Source of the DNA: Burkholderiales bacterium | Lineage (GTDB): Bacteria; Pseudomonadota; Gammaproteobacteria; Burkholderiales; Burkholderiaceae_D | Direction of reading: 5' to 3' | Assembly: GCA_016200845.1 (NCBI GenBank) | Contig: JACQDW010000087.1 | Location: 1 to 36,761 of the forward strand | DNA length: 36,761 nt | Shown here: piece by piece, positions 7,817 through 15,120 of the stretch | Layout: each line of letters starts with the position of its first letter | Position numbering within the stretch: the first letter of the stretch is position 1 | Program-made: the position numbers and the translations under genes | Notes under the pieces: generated by a model | Told to the model about the DNA's origin: nothing | Seen by the model: only the letters and a program-made list of their open reading frames with translations | Database searches by the model: none

Positions 7817-8551
7817 ATGCAAGCAAGTCTGCCCGATCTCAAGCCAGATGGCGACAATTCCACGCCCCTCTATCTACAACTGGCGAACAAGCTAGCCACG
7901 CACATTCGCAGCGGCTACTGGCAGCCTGATCAAACTCTGCCTTCAGAACGCTTGCTGGCGCAAAATCTGCAATTGTCGCGCGTGACCGCACGCAAAGCTC
8001 TGCTCAGTCTGTGTGAAATCGGACTACTCACTCGCAAACATGGTTCTGGCACTTACATCACGCCGAAGCTGGAACAGGCACTCTCGCGTCTGACCAACTT
8101 CAGCGAAGAGTTACGGCAACGCGGCTTCACTCCGGGATCGCAATGGCTGTCGCGCGACACCGGTGTTGCCTCGACCGAAGAAATTTTATCGCTGGGCTTG
8201 TCGCCTTATTCCATGGTCACTCGCCTCAAACGTCTGCGCACTGCCGACAGCGTTGTGATGGCGATAGAAAGTACCACCATCCCCAGTGTTTATTTTCCCG
8301 ATCCGCAAGTCGAGATCGACGGGCTCTACGACTATCTCGATCTCAATCAACTCGCCCCCAGTCGCGCCCTGCAACGCATACGCGCCGTCAACGCCAGTGC
8401 CGAACAAGCGCGCATCACCGGACTCAAAACCGATGCGCCCATGCTTCTCATCACACGCATCGCCTACCTTCCCAGCGGTGCCGCAGTCGAGCTCACACAT
8501 TCTTATTGCCGCAGTGATTATTATGATTTTGTGGTGGAGCTAAAGCGTTAG
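7817..8551 (+). CDS. GntR-family transcriptional regulator (HutC/NagR subfamily, UTRA domain)
   Basis: The 244-residue protein has an N-terminal winged helix (about 17-83), with PLYLQLANKLATHIRSG, LPSERLLAQ, the recognition helix SRVTARKAL and the wing KHGSGTYI. It is followed by a UTRA ligand-binding domain (about 95-240, ending ELTHSYCRSDYYDFVVEL). This subfamily senses small metabolites such as sugar phosphates or histidine-pathway compounds and usually represses neighbouring uptake and catabolic genes. AGGAGG (7804-7809) precedes the ATG by 7 bases. It is divergent from the TonB receptor. The shared operator in three local promoters makes it the likely local repressor. The inducer is unknown. 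Confidence 0.9.
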   Translation: MQASLPDLKPDGDNSTPLYLQLANKLATHIRSGYWQPDQTLPSERLLAQNLQLSRVTARKALLSLCEIGLLTRKHGSGTYITPKLEQALSRLTNFSEELRQRGFTPGSQWLSRDTGVASTEEILSLGLSPYSMVTRLKRLRTADSVVMAIESTTIPSVYFPDPQVEIDGLYDYLDLNQLAPSRALQRIRAVNASAEQARITGLKTDAPMLLITRIAYLPSGAAVELTHSYCRSDYYDFVVELKR

Positions 8552-8711
8552 CGTTTATTGACTTTGATTTGTGGAGAAATGATGGAGAAATGTAGAGCTC
8601 TCTGCAATTGAAGGAAAAGTGCAACAAGCACCCAAAACACGCTTTCATTCCGCTTGTCATCAGCAAGCTGATACGACTACACTCAAACTCTTTAGCCCCA
8701 CGTGTATCGTC

Positions 8712-10298
8712 ATGAAATTCTCTATCGGAGTCCGCTTGTTTTTTGCGGTACTGTTTTCTATGATCACAGTCAGCGTCCTGATACTGCTGCTCATGCGCGA
8801 GAAAATTGGTGATAGCTTTGCCGAGTATACGCAAAGGATAGAACTGGATCGCCTGCAAGAGCTCAGTGATGCGCTCGAATCACAATATGCACGGCATGGC
8901 GATTGGCGATTTTTGCCGCAAATGCCAGAGAAGAAATCAGACTGGATCAAAGAGGAGTTGCTGAGACTGTATTCATTGCGTTTGCATGACAAATCAATCG
9001 AACTAGAGCGCGAGCTCAGTGCCAAGCCAATACTCAATAACGCCCCGGTAGAACCAGAAATCGAAGAACCAAAAATCACCCGGCTCTCCGCACCATCCAT
9101 TCCACCAATACCGCCGCTCCCACCTCTGCCACCGCCGCCACCATCGCCGCCGGATCAACTCGCATTGAGCAATGCGGTGGAACTGCCTGATTTCTTTAGC
9201 CGCATCAGTTTGTTCGACATGGACGAGCACTATCTGGCAGGGCAAAAGCTGTCGCAATTGCCCGACAAGCTCAGACCCTTGTTCTATGAAGGCGCTGTCA
9301 TTGCTTACCTCGGCATACAAAAATCGAAGCTGCCGAGCGATGTCATGTCCAAAGATTTTCTGACGGCGCAAGCCGAGACCATCATGCTCAGCATCATCGC
9401 CAGTATTATCTTCAGCGCCCTTGTGGCGACGCTACTCGCTTATCATTTTCGCCGCCCCATTCTTCGCTTAGCCAACGGCGCTAAACAACTCGCAGACGGG
9501 CAATTCGAGACACGCCTGCCCGAGCAGCGTAGTGATGAGCTGGGAGAACTGGCGCGCAGCTTTAATCAACTCGCCGCCAAGTTGGAGCAAGCAGAGCAAA
9601 GCAGACGGCAATGGGTGGCGGATACTTCGCACGAATTACGCACACCGATTTCGGTATTGCGGGCGCAACTGGAAGCGATACAAGACGGCATACGCAGCGC
9701 CAATCCCGAGAATATCGCTTTAATGCTCAAGCAAATTTTGTCGCTCAATAAACTCATCGATGAGCTCTACTTATTGGCGCGCTCCGATCTGGGAGAATTG
9801 AGCTACCATTTTCAACAGGTAGACTTGCGCACCTTGGTGCAAGAAGAATGCGCCAATTTTTCTGAGAAGTTCAAGAAGGCGCAACTCAGCTTGGAATTAC
9901 AGCTTGGCGAAGATGGAATCTGGTTGCAAGCTGATGCAGACCGGCTGCGCCAAGTGCTGATCAATTTATTGGAAAACAGCGTGCGCTACACGCAGGCAGG
10001 CGGCCTTGTCCGCCTCACCATAGAGACAGGAGATGGATATCAGGCAGATGAAAAAACCCACAAACAAAACCTGCACTTGCGCATTGAAGACAGCGCCCCC
10101 GGACTCTCTCAATCTGAACTGGCGCGTTTGGGCGAGCGCTTTTATCGCGCGGAAACATCGCGCAATCGGGAACAAGGTGGTGCTGGATTGGGTTTAGCCA
10201 TGTGCAAAAAAATCATACAAGCGCATCAGGGGCGATTAAGCTTTGCATGCAGTGATTTAGGTGGACTCGCCATCGAAATACAACTCCCTCTAAAATAA
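8712..10298 (+). CDS. BaeS-like sensor histidine kinase with a proline-rich periplasmic insert
   Basis: The 528-residue protein has a first membrane segment at 8-28, a periplasmic sensor region (29-221), a second membrane segment at about 222-244, HAMP (245-297), a HisKA domain with phospho-accepting His307 in DTSHELRTPISVL, and an ATPase domain with N box (LINLLENSVRYT, 416-427) and G2 box (GGAGLGLAMCKKI). The sensor region holds a nearly pure proline run at 128-147. The G1 box is DSAPG (460-464) rather than the usual DxGxG. Overall it follows BaeS, an envelope-stress kinase. ATG 8712 is chosen because the membrane helix starts there; upstream in-frame codons are not protein-like. The regulator gene follows after 3 bases. 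Confidence 0.88.
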   Translation: MKFSIGVRLFFAVLFSMITVSVLILLLMREKIGDSFAEYTQRIELDRLQELSDALESQYARHGDWRFLPQMPEKKSDWIKEELLRLYSLRLHDKSIELERELSAKPILNNAPVEPEIEEPKITRLSAPSIPPIPPLPPLPPPPPSPPDQLALSNAVELPDFFSRISLFDMDEHYLAGQKLSQLPDKLRPLFYEGAVIAYLGIQKSKLPSDVMSKDFLTAQAETIMLSIIASIIFSALVATLLAYHFRRPILRLANGAKQLADGQFETRLPEQRSDELGELARSFNQLAAKLEQAEQSRRQWVADTSHELRTPISVLRAQLEAIQDGIRSANPENIALMLKQILSLNKLIDELYLLARSDLGELSYHFQQVDLRTLVQEECANFSEKFKKAQLSLELQLGEDGIWLQADADRLRQVLINLLENSVRYTQAGGLVRLTIETGDGYQADEKTHKQNLHLRIEDSAPGLSQSELARLGERFYRAETSRNREQGGAGLGLAMCKKIIQAHQGRLSFACSDLGGLAIEIQLPLK

Positions 10299-10301
10299 AA
10301 A

Positions 10302-11006
10302 ATGGCACTCAAGAAAATTCTCATCGTCGAGGACGAAGCCGATCTGGCAGCATTGATCTGTGACTACGCCACCGCACATGGCTTTGCAGCGCAAGTCATC
10401 CACAATGGCGCTGCTGCGCTCGATCATCTCAAAACACAGCCTGTCGATTTTTTGATTTTGGACCTTATGCTGCCCGATTTAGATGGCCTTAGCCTGTGCC
10501 GCGAATTGCGCACATTTTCGTCGATACCTGTCATCATGGTCACCGCCAAAGTGGAAGAAATTGATCGCATTTTAGGATTAGAAATAGGCGCCGATGACTA
10601 TCTCTGCAAACCCTTTAGTCCACGCGAATTGATGGCGCGGGTCAAGACCATTTTAAAACGTACAGAGCCATCAAATTCAGTGTCAGGATCAGTATCACAA
10701 GCGTCGCCAACAAAGACCCCAATTCTAGAAATCGACCAGCAGGCGCGTCGCATCACGCTGCAGTCTCAAGCCTTAGAGCTCACTCGCAGCGAATATTTAA
10801 TTCTGGTGCATTTTGCTTCACATGTAGGGCAAGTGTTTTCGCGCGCACAGCTACTCGATATCGCTAATCAAGATAGTCTGGACTCCACTGACCGCGCCAT
10901 CGATAGCCACATCAAAAATCTGCGAAAAAAGTTGAACCAAATTGTGCCTGACACTACGCCAATCCACTCTATCTACGGTCTGGGATATCGTTTCGACGCT
11001 TGGTAG
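10302..11006 (+). CDS. OmpR/PhoB-family response regulator (BaeR-like)
   Basis: The 234-residue protein has a receiver domain (about 5-118) with the acidic pair Glu10/Asp11, phospho-accepting Asp54 in LILDLMLPDLDG, Thr81 and Lys103 (KPF). A winged-helix DNA-binding domain (about 138-234) ends in KLNQ...IHSIYGLGYRF, as in BaeR. It begins 3 bases after the kinase stop, so the two form one operon and are almost certainly partners. Likely targets include the downstream secreted proteins, but no binding site was identified. Confidence 0.9.
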   Translation: MALKKILIVEDEADLAALICDYATAHGFAAQVIHNGAAALDHLKTQPVDFLILDLMLPDLDGLSLCRELRTFSSIPVIMVTAKVEEIDRILGLEIGADDYLCKPFSPRELMARVKTILKRTEPSNSVSGSVSQASPTKTPILEIDQQARRITLQSQALELTRSEYLILVHFASHVGQVFSRAQLLDIANQDSLDSTDRAIDSHIKNLRKKLNQIVPDTTPIHSIYGLGYRFDAW

Positions 11007-11064
11007 CAAAGCAAAAAAATTCGCGACTATTCAGCCGCCATGATGACGAGAACAAATACCCTCG

Positions 11065-11153
11065 TTACCGTCATACCGGACTTGATCCGGTATCCAGAAT
11101 TCACCTTTAGGAGTCTCAAACTGGATGCCGGATCAAGTCCGGCATGACGGTTA
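11065..11153. repeat. Palindromic intergenic repeat, two 33-base arms
   Basis: Arms 11065-11097 and 11121-11153 are inverted copies, pairing in 30 of 33 positions around a 23-base centre. Each arm also has an inner palindrome (CCGGACTTGATCCGG). The form (GTCAT-CCGG...CCGG-ATCCAG) is that of a widespread proteobacterial intergenic repeat. It lies 58 bases after the response regulator stop and may also act as a transcription end. The repeat at 36671 belongs to the same broad type. Confidence 0.8.
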
Positions 11154-11270
11154 AGAAATATTTTTGCACTCAAAGAATGCTCGTTTCATTGAGGCTGAAC
11201 AGTTACAAAAATTCAAGCACACTATTCCCCCACAATCTCTCCACAATGCATTTGCATGATGTAGCCCTGT

Positions 11271-11451
11271 AGGACTTACGCAAAATTGCGCTGGGTAGGG
11301 TGAAGCGAGGAATTCAGACAACATGTTGCCTGCTCGCGTAACAACATAGTCTTGCCAGACTATGTGCGCCCTGCAAGGGCGGAGCCGAAGACAGTGCGAT
11401 TGCACGGCGAGGCGAACGCAACAACGCCAGCGTCTGTTTTGCGTAAGTCCT
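11271..11451. repeat. MITE-like palindromic element, copy 1 (181 bp)
   Basis: The ends are inverted repeats: AGGACTTACGCAAAA at the left and its complement, TTTTGCGTAAGTCCT, at the right. The inner parts (GCGCTGG / CCAGCG) are also complementary. A second, shorter copy lies at 29062-29164, with the same ends and the same internal block (GAGCCGAAGACAGT ... GGCGAGGCGAAC). Copy 1 carries about 80 extra bases with a perfect 9-bp hairpin (11344-11352 with 11357-11365) and a short one after it. There is no coding capacity, so it is a non-autonomous element. A TA on each side could be a target duplication or part of the repeat. Confidence 0.8.
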
Positions 11452-11503
11452 ATCTTGGTCACTGCGGACCAAGGACTTCATCTCATTGCATACAGGAGAA
11501 TTT

Positions 11504-11971
11504 ATGAAACCCCTCTTACTTGTTTTACTCTTCGCTGGATTCGGTGCGACCGGTTTAAGCCTAGCGCAAAATCACATCGACATTTCAAACACAAATGGTC
11601 ACACTAGCATCACCATACGTTGCGATCAAGAAGCTGTGCTCTGCGACCAGATTCTCAAGAGAACAAAGCGCCCACCAGCGCCTCCAGCACCACCCACACC
11701 ACCTTCACCTCCCGGATTGAGTGAGCTACCCGATGTGCCGGAGTATCCAGAAATACCAGAGCCACCGGAACCGCCTCCACCACCCAAAGTCGTCATTCCA
11801 AAACAAGTCCATCGCGCGTGCGAAGGAAAAAAAGATGGGCAAGAGGCGCAATGGCGCGTGGGAAAACAATCTTATTACGCGGGCATCTGTCGCCAACAAC
11901 AAGGCGCTATGCAGCTTGATGTACATCGCATTGAATTGAACCAAAACGACTTTCCAAAAACACGCCCTTAA
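11504..11971 (+). CDS. Hypothetical secreted proline-rich protein
   Basis: The 155-residue protein begins with a signal peptide (MKPLLLVLLFAGFGATG, cut near SLAQ, about residue 22). The middle (about 55-95) is dominated by proline with repeated PPxPP and PExPE units. The C-terminal 60 residues contain two Cys and no known motif. AGGAG stands 7 bases before ATG 11504. It lies between a BaeSR-like system whose kinase also has a periplasmic proline run and an S41 peptidase that starts 24 bases later, so export and a role in the envelope are likely. I do not recognise the family. Confidence 0.65.
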   Translation: MKPLLLVLLFAGFGATGLSLAQNHIDISNTNGHTSITIRCDQEAVLCDQILKRTKRPPAPPAPPTPPSPPGLSELPDVPEYPEIPEPPEPPPPPKVVIPKQVHRACEGKKDGQEAQWRVGKQSYYAGICRQQQGAMQLDVHRIELNQNDFPKTRP

Positions 11972-11995
11972 ACTCTACATTTGAAAGAAGAACAA

Positions 11996-13114
11996 ATGAA
12001 CACACAATCCAATTTCTCTACCACGCCGATCAGCAAGCTCGTCGCTTTTGCATGCCTGAGCATGGCGTCCGCATTGAGCTTCGCACAGCAAACGCCGAGC
12101 AAAATTAGTCCTATAACAGAAACGGAAAAATCCGAAGTCATCCACGCCTTGATGAAAAATATGACGGATAAATACGTTTTTCCGGAAGTCGCGAAAAAGG
12201 TCAACCACATGCTCGCCGACAAGCTAAAGAAATCGGCTTACGCGAAAGTGAATGACGCAAATTCCTTCGCCAAGCAACTCACGCAAGAATTACAAGCAGA
12301 AACGCATGACAAGCATCTCAACATCGAATTCGAGGAAGAAGAGATCCCTGTGCGTGATGACGCAGGCGAACCAAGCGCAGAAGAAAAAGCTAAGGAAGTG
12401 CAAGAAGAAATCACTTTTATGAAAGCGATGAACTTCGGGATCGAGCGCGTGGAACGCTTGCCGGGCAATATCGCCTATATTGATTATCGGGGCTTTGGTA
12501 ATGCCGAAATTGTAGGTCCCGCACTCAGTGCAGCGATGCAATTAGTCCACGCAAGCGATGCCTTGATTATCGATCTCAGAAAAAATCACGGCGGTTCGCC
12601 CGCCACGGTTGCCATGTTGGCGAGTTATTTTTTACCAGCCGAAACGCATCTCAATGATATTTACAATCGCGAAAAAAACACCACAACACAAATGTGGACC
12701 TCAGCTTACACCGCCAGCCCTCGTTATGACGCCGCAAAAAAAGTCTATGTATTGACCAGTAAAGAAACCTTCTCCGCAGCCGAAGATTTAGCCTATACCC
12801 TGCAAAGTCAAAAACGTTCGATCACGGTCGGTGAAGTCACTGGCGGCGGCGCTCATCCGGTGACGGCAGCTCGATTGAATGCACATGTCATGGGCATCAT
12901 TCCGGTCGCGCGCTCCATCAGCCCGGTTACTCATAGCAATTGGGAAGGCGTAGGCGTCGTTCCGGAAATGAAAACAGATGCCAATGAAGCGCTCAAACTA
13001 GCACAACGTGATGCGATCACCCACCTACTCAAGACCGAAACACATCCGGGTAAAAAGGGAAGCTTAGAGCGGGCGCTAGCTAAACTTTCTGGAGCGGAAA
13101 CGCCAGTAAAATAG
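11996..13114 (+). CDS. S41-family serine peptidase (C-terminal processing/tricorn type), secreted
   Basis: The 372-residue protein has a signal peptide (to about residue 31, ALSFAQ), an N-terminal helical domain (about 40-140) with a charged Glu/Lys stretch, and the S41 core (150-345). The core contains IIDLRKNHGGSPATVAML and the nucleophile Ser260 in SKETFSAAEDLAYTLQ. No PDZ domain is visible, so it is closer to the retinoid-binding-protein-like/tricorn-core members than to CtpA/Prc. It probably acts in the periplasm. ATG 11996 is preferred to TTG 11981 because the signal peptide begins there. It follows the proline-rich protein closely and may share its transcript. Confidence 0.82.
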   Translation: MNTQSNFSTTPISKLVAFACLSMASALSFAQQTPSKISPITETEKSEVIHALMKNMTDKYVFPEVAKKVNHMLADKLKKSAYAKVNDANSFAKQLTQELQAETHDKHLNIEFEEEEIPVRDDAGEPSAEEKAKEVQEEITFMKAMNFGIERVERLPGNIAYIDYRGFGNAEIVGPALSAAMQLVHASDALIIDLRKNHGGSPATVAMLASYFLPAETHLNDIYNREKNTTTQMWTSAYTASPRYDAAKKVYVLTSKETFSAAEDLAYTLQSQKRSITVGEVTGGGAHPVTAARLNAHVMGIIPVARSISPVTHSNWEGVGVVPEMKTDANEALKLAQRDAITHLLKTETHPGKKGSLERALAKLSGAETPVK

Positions 13115-13123
13115 GCAAGCAAT

Positions 13124-13159
13124 GCCTCGCGTCTATACCTTGTAGTATCCACGCGAGGC
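13124..13159 (+). terminator. Terminator hairpin after the S41 peptidase gene
   Basis: A perfect 9-bp GC-rich stem, GCCTCGCGT (13124-13132) with ACGCGAGGC (13151-13159), starts 10 bases after the S41 stop codon. The 18-base loop can extend pairing (ATAC/GTAT). Only a short T run (GTTT) follows, so it is a weak intrinsic terminator or an RNA 3'-end stabiliser. Confidence 0.6.
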
Positions 13160-13236
13160 GTTTCCCCTCACCAAACCCGCCGATATCGGCAGATTTCAAT
13201 CGCCTTCGCGTCAAGCATCCATCGCCATTCATCATC

Positions 13237-13242
13237 TATAAT
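13237..13242 (+). promoter_or_regulatory. Candidate -10 element of the DAHP synthase promoter
   Basis: A perfect TATAAT lies 31 bases before the aroG start codon. No good -35 hexamer stands 16-18 bases upstream, so the start may need an activator or be weak. No TyrR- or TrpR-like operator was recognised nearby. Confidence 0.4.
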
Positions 13243-13272
13243 ACTTCCACCTTCAATTAAGCTGAGATCAAG

Positions 13273-14334
13273 ATGAATAGCCAGGATTTAGAGAATATTA
13301 ACGTCAGTTCTTTCGCCGCCATGCCGACGCCGGAAGAGTTGCACAAGGACTTACCGATTTCAGAAACTGCCGCAGAAGTCGTCGATGCTGGGCGTGAAGC
13401 GCTCAAGAAAATTTTGGATCGCAAAGATGAACGACTGATCGTGGTAGTCGGTCCCTGCTCTATTCATGACCCCATCGCCGGACTCGACTATGCGCATCGT
13501 CTTAAAGCTTTGCAGGAAGAAGTCAAAGACGAATTGCTGTTAGTGATGCGCGTCTATTTTGAGAAGCCTCGTACCACAACAGGCTGGAAGGGCTTCATCA
13601 ATGACCCTGCGATGAACGATTCATTTCAAGTCGATGTGGGCATGCGCAAAGCAAGACAGTTTTTGCTCGATGTGTGCGAACTGGGCTTACCAACCGCGAC
13701 CGAAGCGCTAGACCCAATCTCGCCGCAATACTTAGGTGACTTAATTGCGTGGACTGCCATCGGAGCGCGCACCACAGAATCGCAAACGCACAGAGAAATG
13801 TCCTCGGGATTATCGACACCTGTGGGCTTTAAGAACGGCACGGACGGTGACATCAGTATCGCCATCAACGCGATTCTTTCCGCTTCACATCCGCATGCCT
13901 TCCTCGGTCTGAACGGTCAAGGCCGCGTGTCTATCGTACGCACGCGTGGCAATCAATATGGGCATGTGGTGTTGCGTGGTGGTGATGGTCGTCCCAATTA
14001 CGATACCGTCTCGGTCAACATCGCCGAGCAAGCCCTCAAAAAAGCCGGTCTGCCCGCCAATATCATTGTCGATTGTTCGCACGCCAATAGTTATAAAAAA
14101 CCAGAGCTGCAACCCTTAGTGATGGCGGACGTGATCAATCAAGTTCTCAATGGCAATCACGCTTTATTAGGTGTCATGATCGAATCGAATATCGTCGCGG
14201 GTAATCAAAAAATCCCTGAGGATTTATCGCAACTCAAATACGGCTGCTCGGTCACCGACGCCTGCATCGACTGGGACAGCACAGCGACCATGTTACGCGA
14301 GGCGGCAGGCCGCTTGCGTCGGCGTCATCAGTAA
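13273..14334 (+). CDS. aroG: 3-deoxy-7-phosphoheptulonate (DAHP) synthase, class I
   Basis: The 353-residue protein catalyses condensation of phosphoenolpyruvate and erythrose 4-phosphate, the first step of the shikimate pathway. Length and motifs match the AroF/G/H type: VVVGPCSIHDP, the PEP-binding MRVYFEKPRTTTGWKG, LPTATEALDP, GARTTESQTHREMSSGL, VGFKNGTDG and the metal-site region IVDCSHANSYKK. Type I enzymes are normally feedback-inhibited by one aromatic amino acid; which one cannot be read with confidence here. It stands alone between two hairpins. Downstream in the window are genes that degrade phenylalanine and tyrosine, but they are 12 kb away. Confidence 0.95.
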   Translation: MNSQDLENINVSSFAAMPTPEELHKDLPISETAAEVVDAGREALKKILDRKDERLIVVVGPCSIHDPIAGLDYAHRLKALQEEVKDELLLVMRVYFEKPRTTTGWKGFINDPAMNDSFQVDVGMRKARQFLLDVCELGLPTATEALDPISPQYLGDLIAWTAIGARTTESQTHREMSSGLSTPVGFKNGTDGDISIAINAILSASHPHAFLGLNGQGRVSIVRTRGNQYGHVVLRGGDGRPNYDTVSVNIAEQALKKAGLPANIIVDCSHANSYKKPELQPLVMADVINQVLNGNHALLGVMIESNIVAGNQKIPEDLSQLKYGCSVTDACIDWDSTATMLREAAGRLRRRHQ

Positions 14335-14352
14335 AGGCAAACAGAGTCAACC

Positions 14353-14384
14353 GGGCTTTGCCGCATAACGTTAGCCCAAAGCCC
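14353..14384 (+). terminator. Possible terminator hairpin after aroG
   Basis: GGGCTTT (14353-14359) pairs with AAAGCCC (14378-14384) across an 18-base loop, starting 18 bases after the aroG stop. It has no proper T run (GTCGTTTT follows), so termination is only moderately likely. Confidence 0.35.
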
Positions 14385-14409
14385 ATGTCGTTTTCCTCTT
14401 ATTTGAAAG

Positions 14410-14994
14410 ATGCCTATGCAAAAGCGCCTTATTCTGTTCGGCTTAGCGCTATGCTCTTGCCTGTCCCTCTCAGCCTGCCACACGGCAAAAAAAGCGCCTC
14501 TGCACAAAGACGATTTCGGCAATGCTGATATGTTCACTTACAGCGTTCCCGGCAGTGGCAAGAACGCTTGCGAGGCCGCCAGGCGGGCGATTTTAAGTCA
14601 GGGATACATCATCGCTGAAGCCAACGAGAGTAATCTAAAAGCGCGCCGCAAATTTCAATCTGACGAAGAAACGCATGTAGAAATCGAATTTAATGTCGTC
14701 TGCGCTTCCAACTCGCGTGGCAGCAATAGCGCCACCATCTTCGCCAACGCTGTCAAAGATCGTTACTCATTGAAGAAGAGCAGTTCCAGTGCCAGCTTAG
14801 GCGTCGGCGGATTGGGCTCGATCTCGCTGCCTTATGGCGAATCAAATGAATCGTTGGTCAAAGTCGCCAGCGAAACAATGTCAGACCCCAAGCTCTACGC
14901 ACGCTATTTTGAATTGGTCGAGCGTTATCTTGATGATGTGAACGAAGAGCCAGAAACGACAATGCCTAACGCGGCGGCGGAAAAGAAACCCTAA
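14410..14994 (+). CDS. DUF2242-like lipoprotein
   Basis: The 194-residue protein has a lipoprotein signal: a hydrophobic stretch followed by the lipobox LSAC with Cys23, so it is probably anchored in the envelope. The mature part contains ACEAARRAILSQGYI (about 53-68) and ARRKFQSDEETHVEIEFNVVC, typical of the uncharacterised DUF2242 family of betaproteobacteria. A low-complexity Ser-rich stretch (KKSSSSASLGVGGLG) follows. Either ATG 14410 or ATG 14416 could be used; neither has a strong binding site. It is followed by a clear terminator. Function is unknown. Confidence 0.75.
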   Translation: MPMQKRLILFGLALCSCLSLSACHTAKKAPLHKDDFGNADMFTYSVPGSGKNACEAARRAILSQGYIIAEANESNLKARRKFQSDEETHVEIEFNVVCASNSRGSNSATIFANAVKDRYSLKKSSSSASLGVGGLGSISLPYGESNESLVKVASETMSDPKLYARYFELVERYLDDVNEEPETTMPNAAAEKKP

Positions 14995-15086
14995 GTCATT
15001 AATTTGTCACGAGGACGTCATCAATGAGTCACATGAGTCTCATAAGATGAAGGCTCATCTGACTACTCCTCCAAGGGTGTGGATTT

Positions 15087-15120
15087 GGCCCGCAATGCAT
15101 GCAATCGCGGGCCTTTTTTT
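15087..15120 (+). terminator. Rho-independent terminator
   Basis: GGCCCGC (15087-15093) pairs with GCGGGCC (15107-15113) around a 13-base loop and is followed directly by seven T. It ends the plus-strand transcript of the lipoprotein gene, 92 bases after its stop. The T run reaches the stop codon of the converging mrcA gene. On the minus strand there is no U run, so it would not act as a terminator for mrcA. Confidence 0.88.

Noticed and set aside
8619-8711. 31-codon N-terminal extension of the BaeS-like kinase
   Set aside because: Non-conserved, starts without a good binding site, and would place hydrophilic residues before the first membrane helix, which begins at ATG 8712.
9003-9371. 122-residue minus-strand frame rich in Trp and Arg opposite the kinase
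   Set aside because: The Trp/Arg run is simply the complement of the kinase proline run; no other support.
11344-11390. CRISPR-like or tRNA-like structure in the first MITE
   Set aside because: The hairpins are single, not repeated with spacers, and no tRNA cloverleaf or conserved tRNA bases were found.
15119-15120. Terminator 15087-15120 as a bidirectional terminator for mrcA
   Set aside because: On the minus strand the stem is followed by AAATCC rather than a U run, so only plus-strand termination is supported.
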